64,000 bases of DNA from Rebecca billardiae RCC1528 (Eukaryota; Haptophyta), in the NCBI GenBank assembly GCA_965240325.2, contig OZ251249.1, positions 62,001 through 126,000 of the forward strand, read 5' to 3'. The position numbers and the translations under genes are program-made. This document shows, one piece after another, positions 37,691-46,410 of the stretch; within the stretch, counting starts at the first letter, position 1; each line of letters begins with the position of its first letter. Below the pieces are notes generated by a model. The model saw only the letters and a program-made list of their open reading frames with translations. It made no database searches and had not been told where the DNA came from.

Positions 37691-38256
37691 CGCGCGGTCA
37701 GTGTCACTCATGCTGCGGCACCCGAGCGCGCACGGACGGCAGACGCGCGAGGCGACTGCCGACTCGGCCGAGGAGTACCGCGGCGTGACACGCGGCACTG
37801 TCGGCTTACTACGGTAGCTCGGCCGTCGGCATTCGGATGACGAATTATACGATGACAGCGGAAACGCAGGATCGATCGTAGTCGACCGGGCATGGCTCGG
37901 CTGCTGCATGCTGGCTCGATCGCCGTGCTGATGCTGCTGCCATCCGCCGGCGGCCGCGCGCGGCCGCAGCGAGCGCGAGCGCAGGCGGCGCCGCAGCCGC
38001 GGCCGAGTGCAGCCGCGCGGCAGTCGTCCCCCGCGCGGCGGCCGGCGCCCGAGCCATCGCGGCGCTTCGCGCCACCGCTCAGCCGCGCGCGGGGCAGTCG
38101 TGTACACGTCTGCTGTCTGCAACACAGCGACGGACCCCGCCCGGACACAGCGGCGTGCGGGCCGCCCGAGGCGCGGCGCGTGCGGGTGTGAAGCTGCGAC
38201 GGCGCCCGGTAAATGTTTAAAAGAACGCTGGAAAATCGCCAGGGACCCACCTATCA
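37691..38256. other. Intergenic
   Basis: Short frames only; no gene recognised. Confidence 0.35.
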
Positions 38257-38465
38257 GCCCCGGGTGGTGCGCGTAGTGCCCGAGCATCCGGCCGCTGTGC
38301 TGCCCCTGCGCCTGCTGCTGCTGCTGCTGCTGCTGCTGCGCCAGCTGCTGCTGCAGCGCCGCCGCGCCGTGCAGCTGCGCGGCGAGCTGCGCGGCCGCGT
38401 GCGCCTGCGCCTGCGCTTGCGCGTGCGCGTGCGCCTGCGCCGCCGCGTGGTGGTGCGACAGCGAT
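38257..38465 (-). pseudogene. Partial copy of the Gln/Ala/His-rich tail of the zinc-knuckle gene
   Basis: On the minus strand this reads AAAQAHAHAQAQAQAHAAAQ, then a Gln run, then GRMLGHYAHHPG. The same order (HAHAQAQAHAAAQL, LAQQQQAQAQ, GRMLGHYHPGHHG) is found in the last exon of the gene at 46411-49888. The nucleotide match includes GTGCCCGAGCATCCGGCCGC. Similarity stops abruptly at both ends, and no start or stop belongs to it, so it looks like a duplicated piece about 8 kb from its source. Confidence 0.55.
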
Positions 38466-38667
38466 CGATGCTGTTGCTGGCCTCGCGCAAGCTGCACGCG
38501 CGCAACCTCCCGCGCTCGGACTCGGATCGGGCGGCGGGCGTGTGCTCGCAGAACCACTCCATCACGATCCCCGCGATGTCGAGGGCGGTAGCGGAGAGTA
38601 TCTGCACCAACCTCGGGATGCCCGCGCCGACCGCCTCGACCGACACGCCGTTTACTCGCGCAATAAG

Positions 38668-39386
38668 AGCGGCAAGACGACGCGCACGTGGCTGCAGCAG
38701 GACTGCGCGGCCATGCGCGAGAACTGGCGGCTGAAGTCGGCGGGCCCGGCGGCGGCGGCGCGGTGCCGTGGGATGGGCAAGGTGCTGCAGCAGGGGACGG
38801 TGGCAGCGGTGATCATCCTGCCGCTGGAGCTCCACCACGTGCAGCTGTGGTCGAAAGAGCACGGGATGTACTCGGAGAAGCTTACGCTGGCCTTCCGCGC
38901 GGCGCGCCTCGACCTGCGCACGGACACGATCCATTGGCCGGCGTGGGGGCAGGGTGAGCGCCCCACCCGGCGCCCGCTGCGCCGCGCGCCAACGCGAGCA
39001 CTGGCAGAGACCCGTGCGTACCCCACGCGCGCGCCCCGCTCGCCGCGCAGAGGAGCCGACAGCGGAGGTGATGGCGATCCACACAGCACACGTGCGCGCG
39101 GTGGCCCAGGAGCTCGCTCGCCAACTTCAGCTCGCAGTGCGCCGAGCACGACGGCAAGCACATCAAGACGGACTTCCAGCGCAACTCGTGCAAAACCAAG
39201 GGCACGACGCGGCGGCGGAAGGACGGCCGCGTCATCCAGTTCCGGAGCCGCATCGAGTCGACCTTCCGCTTCACGTCGGCGCGGAAGATGATCGGCAAGA
39301 AGCAGAAGAAGACCAAGGGCATGAAGCTCGAGACGAACTGCAAGCTGCTCAAGCAGGCCAGGGCCGCCGCGGCGCGGGCCCGCAAG
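38668..39386 (+). CDS. Two coding exons of an unrecognised gene
   Basis: Exon a (about 38668-38948) reads SGKTTRTWLQQDCAAMRENW and AAVIILPLELHHVQLWSKEH, ending DTIHWPAWG. Exon b (39110-39386) reads FSSQCAEHDGKHIKTDFQRN and RIESTFRFTSARKMIGKKQK, ending in a basic Ala/Arg/Lys stretch before a GTGCGT donor. Only a GC-AG intron (38949-39109) that I could find keeps the two exons in phase; the nearby GT at 38954 has no matching acceptor. 38470-38667 is open on both strands and unresolved. Start and end of the gene are not identified. It may be a live gene or a remnant. Confidence 0.45.
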
Positions 39387-39819
39387 GTGCGTGCTGCGGC
39401 GCGCGCACTGGCCATACTGCACGCGTATGCTCATTGCTCACTCGCCCACCTACGCCCCGATGCGCGCGCCGCGCGCGCAGGCGTGAATGAGCTCGCGGTT
39501 CTCCGCCGTCGGCTGCGCCCGTCACCGCGCCGCGGGGCAGGCTCAAGATTGACGCTGTTCGCGGCGCTGCGCACGGCGCGCGGGTCTGAGATGATAGCCG
39601 ACTCGTCACCTGCTGCATTCCGAACACATCTAGTGCCGGTACCCGTCAGCAGCCAGCAGCGGGGCGCGGCGGCCGTGCGAGAGAGGCTGGGGGGCGGCCG
39701 GCGGCCGTCGGCCGCCATTGTTTGTCCGCTCCGCCGCTGGGGCGTGTTCACTGTGCAAGCAGTAAAACTTAAAATAAGCCGCGCGCGCCGCCGAACCGAA
39801 AGATATATGGCGGGGTAGT
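39387..39819. other. Flank between gene fragment and LINE
   Basis: Nothing recognised apart from short arginine-rich frames. Confidence 0.35.
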
Positions 39820-40161
39820 TTTTCAGAGTTTTAAATTCCCCTTTATAACGGGCTCCGGGTGATCAGGCTGGCGGCCGAAGCCTCCAGCCCTACCCTGGCC
39901 AGCCCCCAACCAACCACCACCCTCACCCAACCTCAAACCACTGACCGAGACACCTAGTGTCTTGACACCACTCCACTGTGGACAGCCCGCCTCCAGAGGG
40001 GGCGGGGGTATGCCATTGCCAACAGCATACGAGCCCAACACTGTGGGGTGGTCCCAGGTACAAGCAGTGTACGGCCTTGCAATTCAAGATCATCGAGTTT
40101 GAGCCGAGTCGGCAGCAGGGGCACCCCCTAGGGTGCCCCAGTGTGGGCAGAGGGCCAGCCA

Positions 40162-42531
40162 CTAGCCGATCCCTGCGCGGGGAAGGGAGCTGAGGGGACT
40201 GTCATCGAGCCCAGTAGCTGGGCAGGGGTCTGGGCCACTGGCCCTGGCAGCGAGGCGCCTGTATTTCACTCGTGCAGCTATGGAGGCAGAGGGGGTCATG
40301 TCAGACATGTGTGCTACATCGGGCATCAAGTCCGGGCGTGGGCCGCTGTAGGAAGCAAGCAAAGTGGTGGCGATGGCTAATACACCTGGGGAGGTGTCGT
40401 TCGCTCGCCTCTTCCTGCTGCGCTGTGCAGGGGGTAGCGTGCTCCGCTGCGGCACATTTGCCTGGCGGGGTGGGCAGTGTCGTTTGGGCGGGGGGCTGTC
40501 CTGCTGCGCTTGACTAGGAGGAGGCAGCCCGCGCCTGGGGGCTGCCGGTGGCCTGGCAGAGCCAGCAGGCGGCTGTGCGGCCTGCTGTCCAGTGTCTGAC
40601 TGTGTAAGGTCGCTGTGAGCTCCGTTACCAGTGTGACTGCCAGCAGCCGGGTCTGCCTCCATCTCAGGGCCCCCATGTGTCAACATATTGTCCGGCGGAC
40701 CCACATTGCTGCGAGCCAGCGGGGTGGCATATTGGAGCTGCCATGCCACAAGAGGTGTGGCAGGCTGCAGAGGCCACGCAATCACCATAGGGAGGGGGCG
40801 AGCACGCTGAAGGGGCCACGCCTGCGAGAGTGACTGGGGGCGCACGTGGTGACCGCGCGCTATGGGCTGGTGCAGGTTGGCCTGCCCCGCGCCTGCCTGC
40901 CAGCCCTGGCCAGCCTGGGCAGGGGGTTGCTGCTGGATGACAGGTGGTCCTTGCAACTGATTATTCATGGCAATCGCCCCTCCTGGGCCTGCCTGTGCCT
41001 GTGGGGGTGGGGGCTGCCCCCCTGGGCCGTGCCCAGGCGGCGGCCGAAGCTCCCTGGCATGTCGAAGGAGACGTCCTGCCTTCGACAGCTGGGAGTCCAC
41101 GTCCTTGCGGGCCTGCATGATGCCTAGCCCTGCCTTCAGTAAGGCCACGTGCATGGTCCTGCCGAGATGCACGTTGCCCCCCACAGTGGTCTTCAGTGTG
41201 CTGGGCACCCTGCCCATGAGAGCAGCCCCAGAGCACACGTGACGTGCCAAGTTCCATGCTGCAGCCTGTCCCTGCATGAATGGCTCAATTACATGCGATA
41301 CGCTTCTGGCAGCAGCCATTCGGTAGGCATCGACCTCAGGGCACTCAGAGAAGAGGTGGTGCTCAGTATCTGGCGCTGGATGTAGCAGTGGAGCATGATC
41401 GCAGAGGGGGCAGGCATCGCTAAATGCCGCCCCCGACTGGAATCGCACAGAGAGCAACGTCGGGTCTCGCAAGGCAGCAGGCTGCAGGAACTCATATCCG
41501 TGGTGGAGTATGTAGTAGGCAGGCACAGTGTTGGCCTGCCAGGTCCGTAGTACGCCAGTGGAGGCCTCTGGCCACACGCCGGTCCATTCACCCACCAAGT
41601 CACAGCTGGACTTGGTGACTTGCAGGTGGGTTGCCCTTTGTGATAGCACACTGTCATACACAAGGGGCTTGATTCGGCCTGCCACTGGCTCTCCATCGGC
41701 CAGCTGTACCATTGCATGGGAACCCGCATTTGGGTGGCCACCTCTCTTGTGAGTCACACAGGGGGTTGCGGGGTCAGAGCAGCAGTGCTTGGCCCCCGCA
41801 TCGCTGCATGCGTTGAGCAGGGTTTTGGGGTTCATCCCTGCTTGGCGCAAAGCCGCCACACTGTGTTGGCTGACAGTGCAGTGCTGGTCCCCCGGGTTGT
41901 GTGTGAGGCTGAGGTGTCGCGCAGCAGCATCGTCAGCAGAGTGCGCCTTGACATGCTCGAATGAAGTGGTGCTGCCATGCCGCAAGCGGCGCCAGCCCAC
42001 CAGGCTCATGACCCTGGCGATGTATGGGGCGTACGTGTGGTGCCCCTGCCGAAGCCGTCGGTCCCAGGGGTCGTTTTGCCACATTTCGGCGGCCTTTACC
42101 ATTTCCTGCAGGTCAGTGCACACCAGCAGGTTGGCGGTGGGGTCTATCTGCACCAATGCATCTGTGATGGCCATGAATTCGGCTGGGCCTGGTGCCTGGT
42201 GCCCCGCGAACTTGGAGCAATACACATGCACAGGGGCAGTGTAATTGTTGCCGTTGAAGAAGGAAAAGGCACACGCTGCCTGCCCGTTCTCTGCATCGAA
42301 TGAGCCGTCCGTGGCCACCATTAGCATGCCAGGCACAGGAAGTGCAGGCAGATGGCGGGGATTGGGTGGATCACAGACAGTACGCTTGGCGGCAGGCACG
42401 TGCCCCAGGTACCTGTAGTAGCTCTGGTCGGTCAGGACTGCCCTCAGCATATCCCTCACTGCCAGTATCACCGCCGGGCGGGACCTATGTGGCAGTGAGG
42501 ACAGCTCCGCATAGAACGCAGTGGAGACCAT
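40162..42531 (-). CDS. LINE RNase H and zinc-finger ORF, 789 aa
   Basis: RNase H catalytic positions are present: ATDGS (D75), GPAEFM (E118), VCTD (D140) and NPGDQHC (D215), with a supporting FEHVKAHS. Further on, CPLCDHAPLLHPAPDTEHH and FSECPEVDAYR form a C-x2-C...H...C finger of the kind seen near LINE C-termini. The last third is Pro/Gln-rich and ends with a basic segment. The frame overlaps the end of the reverse transcriptase frame by 47 bases and begins with its own ATG, so it is either made by reinitiation or separated from the upstream frame by a mutation. Confidence 0.8.
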   Translation of the reverse strand: MVSTAFYAELSSLPHRSRPAVILAVRDMLRAVLTDQSYYRYLGHVPAAKRTVCDPPNPRHLPALPVPGMLMVATDGSFDAENGQAACAFSFFNGNNYTAPVHVYCSKFAGHQAPGPAEFMAITDALVQIDPTANLLVCTDLQEMVKAAEMWQNDPWDRRLRQGHHTYAPYIARVMSLVGWRRLRHGSTTSFEHVKAHSADDAAARHLSLTHNPGDQHCTVSQHSVAALRQAGMNPKTLLNACSDAGAKHCCSDPATPCVTHKRGGHPNAGSHAMVQLADGEPVAGRIKPLVYDSVLSQRATHLQVTKSSCDLVGEWTGVWPEASTGVLRTWQANTVPAYYILHHGYEFLQPAALRDPTLLSVRFQSGAAFSDACPLCDHAPLLHPAPDTEHHLFSECPEVDAYRMAAARSVSHVIEPFMQGQAAAWNLARHVCSGAALMGRVPSTLKTTVGGNVHLGRTMHVALLKAGLGIMQARKDVDSQLSKAGRLLRHARELRPPPGHGPGGQPPPPQAQAGPGGAIAMNNQLQGPPVIQQQPPAQAGQGWQAGAGQANLHQPIARGHHVRPQSLSQAWPLQRARPLPMVIAWPLQPATPLVAWQLQYATPLARSNVGPPDNMLTHGGPEMEADPAAGSHTGNGAHSDLTQSDTGQQAAQPPAGSARPPAAPRRGLPPPSQAQQDSPPPKRHCPPRQANVPQRSTLPPAQRSRKRRANDTSPGVLAIATTLLASYSGPRPDLMPDVAHMSDMTPSASIAARVKYRRLAARASGPDPCPATGLDDSPLSSLPRAGIG

Positions 42532-45500
42532 CTAGCTGTCTTGGTGGCTGTTGCATGAGCACACCTAGCAACACGTGCTGGGTACCGTCCACCAGTGAGT
42601 GCTCGATCCGGCTGAGCATCTCTCCGTTCGCGTCAGGAAGGCCGTGTGGTGCCAAGCAGGGGAGGGCAGCTGCCCCTGGCATTGCGGCGAGTCTTGTATA
42701 TGCCCTGTGGGTCCGGTTTGTGGCCAGCATCCCGAGCCCGGGGGCCAGCTGCTGCATCAGCTTGCTGCCGAGATTCACTTCGGATGGGAGCAGTGCCCAC
42801 CCCATGCGTCGTACAGAATTTCTCCCGGTGACGATGGTGGAGGCAAATGTAGAGGCGCCGCGTACGCGCGCCCGTGCTGGGTGCTCTACTGATTGCAGGG
42901 CACCCATGGCTGCCATGGACGTGCGCGCACATAGCCCACGTGGGTCATCTGCCAGGAAGTGGTAGTACGCGTGTGCCTGGACACTCTCCAGGTGCGCATG
43001 TAGATTGATGAGGCCTAGGCCCAGGAACTGGGGAGGAAAGCACGCTGCCTCGTATGCGATGCGCCCTGGCAGGGCAGCACTCCTGACCACTGGCTCCACC
43101 ATGAGGCTTTGCAGCTGGTTGAGTCTGCCCCTGGACATGCCAACCACCTCGTAGAAGTAGAATAATATCGACGTGACATCCCACACAGTGAGCAGCTTTT
43201 TGGTCTCGGTGCAGCAGTCAGCTGCCTGCACCCGCGCGGCGGCTTTGGCCACTCTGGCCTTGAGACTGGCGAACATCCTGTCAGTTGCCAGATGAATGTT
43301 GGTCACCACCCCTGCATACGTGAAGTATTCGCCATCCTGCAACGTGTCTATGAGAGCAGCTTGTCCAGTTGCCCTGTTGATGACCTGTATTGGGTCCACC
43401 TGTGCGTGCCCAGGGGGCACATACACTGCCACCTTGGATTTGGGGTAGTTGGGCTCCATATCATAGTACCACAAAAAGTCGACGAGGTCCTGCATCATGG
43501 CTGTGATGTCTGCTCTGCTGTGCGCGTACAAATTGATATCGTCCATGATAGCAGTGGCCACCACTGTCACCTGCCCTGCAGCAGCGTCCGCGTCGTCTGA
43601 GCTGCATTTGGACTGTACATGGTACCCGCCATGCCTGCTCTTCAGGTACCTGAGGAACATGTTGATGAACAGGCAGAACTTAGTGGAGCTAGCAGGGTCA
43701 CCTTGCTTCGTGCCACACAGTAAGCGTACACTATCAGTGGGCCCATATGGCGTCCTCACCACCACATCATGCCCCTCTCCTAAGGAGCGCATGAGGGTAT
43801 AAAACATGGCTGGGTACCCATGGCTGCGGAAGCCATCCTCAATGCCTTGGTATGGCACAGTGTCGAAGGCTTTTTGAATGTCCATCAGTGCACAAAACAG
43901 CGTGCGCCGGGAACGGTGTGCATCGGCCACCACATTGGCAAAGACAGCGACTTGCTGTACCACTTGCCCACCCTCTCTGCTGGCAGCCTGTTCCGGCTCG
44001 ATTAGCCTGAGCCTGTCGGACGCAGCTTGCATGACGTTGTTTTGGTGTCTTGCCATGATTTTGTACACCACACTGTTGAGTGTTATGCCCCTGTAATTCC
44101 CGAGCACGTGCATATCCCCGTGCTTGTGTAGTGAGACAACCTCCCCTTGCTGGAGTCCGTCCAGAAGAGTCCCTGTCGCGTACATGACTGCGCAGAGATT
44201 AGATATAATAGTGGCGATCGGGCCAGGGTGTCCTGTCCCCTGTCCCCTGGCTGCCCCCTGCTGGGCACCAGTCTGCTGTGCAGCGTGCTGCCTGTGTGTG
44301 CGCGTGCCGCTTGGCAGTACAGGCTCGTCGCGCTCGGCATGGTGGCCTTCCAAGAGCTTGAGTACATTGTACTGTATGCCATCTGGACCAGGTGCCGAGT
44401 TGCCTCCCACCTCAGATGTGATGATGTGCCGTATTTGCGCGGGGGTGGGTGGCGTTCCGAGGGCGGTGACATATGCGTCCCCCGGATCAGTATGCCATGC
44501 GGCCCTAATGTCGTGCCACATATGACCTCCAGCGTGCCAAGGAGGCCTGCCCCCGGGCCGAGTGTATTGTCGCTCCAGAAGGCCCTGGTAGTGCCCCCTG
44601 TACTCCGATTTCACATCGTCAACGCTGGTGGCCAGTGCCCCATCGCTCCTTCTGACGATGGTAGGCAGTGTGATGGGGTCCTTGGCATACACCATGACAC
44701 GCAATTTATGCGAGTTCTTTTTGGTCTCAACCTTGACTTTGGCGAACCACGCCCTCTTTTGTTCCTCGGCCTGCTGCTGCCACACAGCTTTCACTTGCGC
44801 GCGGCTCGTCCTGCATTGCTGCTGCACGATTTGTCTCCAGCGCTGGTGGGACAGAAATGGCCCTACCGGCACCTGTCCGTGAGGCCCCATTGCCACTTGT
44901 ATCCAGTGCTGGGACTGTGCAGCTCCAGTGCCCCAGGTCCGCTCGTACCTGCGCACTGCTCTGCGCACTGCTGGACCAGCTGGCAGCCCAGCAGCTGCTC
45001 TGTTAGCCAGAATATCGCCTGCATGCAGCGCAGCAGAAGCAGCATCTGCTTTGGATTTGTGTTGACCCGCTGCTGCGCCCGCTGTGGCTGGTCGGATCTT
45101 CAGGGGCGTGTCTGGTTGTCCGTCATATACACTGGGTTGCTCCAGTACAGTTGCCATGTCCCTGGTGGCCAGTGTGGTCAGGTGTCTCAGCGTTGTCAGC
45201 GCAGTGGCTGCTGTCGTCACCAGCGAAGGTTGCACCAGCATATGTGCCGGCACTGGGGCCTCAGCAAAGTCCGCAATGTGTAGTGGCAGGCCCTCCATCC
45301 ACATCGCAAGCAGCTGTTTGGCTTTATTCCAGTCAGGTGACGTCTTTCCCAGGTCCACGCGTATGTGCCTGGGAGGTTGCACTGGTGAGGCCAGTACTGC
45401 AGCAGCGCCGCGCAGTGCCACCGAGTGAATCCGGCCATATATTGGGACGTGTGCTCCTGGCATTCGCAGGGTGGCCTTTTCCGATATGTCCATGTGTCCG

Positions 45501-45961
45501 GTGTGCCCAACTGTGTCCATGTTGGAGAATATGTAGTCAATCACAGATCGATCCGCCCCATTGCCGTCCTCCCTGTGTGCAGTGATGAATGTGGGCCTTT
45601 CGAGCGTGTCCCATCGTGTGGTGCTGGGTATTTGGTTGAAGAGGTGGTCAGCGTCTGTCATGTATGTGCGGAACACTACCTTGGGGGTAGCCCCCTCCCC
45701 TGCGTTGCTGTCGTGCATGTGCCCATTTCCATCGCATGCTACCAATTGCAGCCTGGCAGCATGCCTGGCTACGTGCACAGCATGAGTCCGCATGTTGCCA
45801 GCTGTGGGAAGGCCTATGCATGTGCCTGTACGAAGGTGGTTGACTATGTGTGGAAGCAGCAGGTGCTGCCGTTCCTCATCATGCGGGTTGTAGAAGCAGC
45901 ACACCCACATGGGGACAGCCAGTGACGAAATATACGCTCGAATTGATGTAGCAGTGGGCAC
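42485..45961 (-). CDS. LINE reverse transcriptase with partial APE endonuclease, 1158 aa
   Basis: The N-terminus begins inside an apurinic-type endonuclease: residues 137-147 read DRSVIDYIFSN and 170-174 read AHVPI, matching the last two motifs of the fold, while earlier motifs are missing. Reverse transcriptase boxes are intact: APGPDGIQYN (523-532), ALMDIQKAFD (D694), GTKQGDPAS (750-758) and AIMDDINLY (D807, D808). The usual F/YADD is MDD here. The first Met is only the first ATG after the truncation and need not be a real start. Confidence 0.85.
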   Translation of the reverse strand: MPTATSIRAYISSLAVPMWVCCFYNPHDEERQHLLLPHIVNHLRTGTCIGLPTAGNMRTHAVHVARHAARLQLVACDGNGHMHDSNAGEGATPKVVFRTYMTDADHLFNQIPSTTRWDTLERPTFITAHREDGNGADRSVIDYIFSNMDTVGHTGHMDISEKATLRMPGAHVPIYGRIHSVALRGAAAVLASPVQPPRHIRVDLGKTSPDWNKAKQLLAMWMEGLPLHIADFAEAPVPAHMLVQPSLVTTAATALTTLRHLTTLATRDMATVLEQPSVYDGQPDTPLKIRPATAGAAAGQHKSKADAASAALHAGDILANRAAAGLPAGPAVRRAVRRYERTWGTGAAQSQHWIQVAMGPHGQVPVGPFLSHQRWRQIVQQQCRTSRAQVKAVWQQQAEEQKRAWFAKVKVETKKNSHKLRVMVYAKDPITLPTIVRRSDGALATSVDDVKSEYRGHYQGLLERQYTRPGGRPPWHAGGHMWHDIRAAWHTDPGDAYVTALGTPPTPAQIRHIITSEVGGNSAPGPDGIQYNVLKLLEGHHAERDEPVLPSGTRTHRQHAAQQTGAQQGAARGQGTGHPGPIATIISNLCAVMYATGTLLDGLQQGEVVSLHKHGDMHVLGNYRGITLNSVVYKIMARHQNNVMQAASDRLRLIEPEQAASREGGQVVQQVAVFANVVADAHRSRRTLFCALMDIQKAFDTVPYQGIEDGFRSHGYPAMFYTLMRSLGEGHDVVVRTPYGPTDSVRLLCGTKQGDPASSTKFCLFINMFLRYLKSRHGGYHVQSKCSSDDADAAAGQVTVVATAIMDDINLYAHSRADITAMMQDLVDFLWYYDMEPNYPKSKVAVYVPPGHAQVDPIQVINRATGQAALIDTLQDGEYFTYAGVVTNIHLATDRMFASLKARVAKAAARVQAADCCTETKKLLTVWDVTSILFYFYEVVGMSRGRLNQLQSLMVEPVVRSAALPGRIAYEAACFPPQFLGLGLINLHAHLESVQAHAYYHFLADDPRGLCARTSMAAMGALQSVEHPARARVRGASTFASTIVTGRNSVRRMGWALLPSEVNLGSKLMQQLAPGLGMLATNRTHRAYTRLAAMPGAAALPCLAPHGLPDANGEMLSRIEHSLVDGTQHVLLGVLMQQPPRQLDGLHCVLCGAVLTAT

Positions 45962-45965
45962 TTGG

Positions 45966-46410
45966 CCGACTTCGGGCGGCCGTGCTGACGACGACTAACT
46001 ACGAAAGTGATGTCCAGAGTAGTGAATCCACGGCCACCAGGGGCTTATCCCGGCATCAACGGTGAAGAGATGGGGGCGCGGGGCGGGGGCTCACTGGCAC
46101 CACGGACTGCCTCCCGAAGCGGCTAGGCTGCGGCGGCCCAGCCGAGCCGCACGGGCGCCACCGGCGCAGCGGCCCGGCTGGCTGCCCGAGGCCGAGGGCC
46201 CATCGGACCTAGGCCCGAGCCGAGCCGCGCATGTGCGCTGGCCGTCCAGAGACGACCGCCGTCGCACGCGCCGGGTCGCGCAGCGGTCGTCGCGCGCGAC
46301 GCCGCCCGCGCGAGAGCGGGCGGCGGCGGCGGCGTGGGGCAGGGCGGGGCGTGACGTGTGTGCTGCTGCGTGCCGCCGCCGCCGGCGGCTGCCCGCAGCT
46401 CTTGCGGCGC
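45966..46410. other. 3' flank of the zinc-knuckle gene
   Basis: Between the LINE end and the stop codon at 46411. Probably the 3' untranslated region of the downstream-reading minus gene. No polyadenylation signal was identified. Confidence 0.4.

Larger units (their letters stand above)
39820..45965 (-). mobile_element. LINE-type retrotransposon, 5'-truncated (APE-RT-RNase H)
   Basis: Two overlapping minus-strand frames cover endonuclease C-terminus, reverse transcriptase, RNase H and a CCHC-like finger. GC content drops clearly against the flanks. The 5' end lacks the N-terminal half of the endonuclease and any ORF1, as expected from incomplete reverse transcription. The 3' region after the last stop (39820-40161) ends in an A-rich stretch on the minus strand (AATTTAAAACTCTGAAAAAC), taken as the likely tail. 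Exact ends and target duplication were not resolved. Confidence 0.8.
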
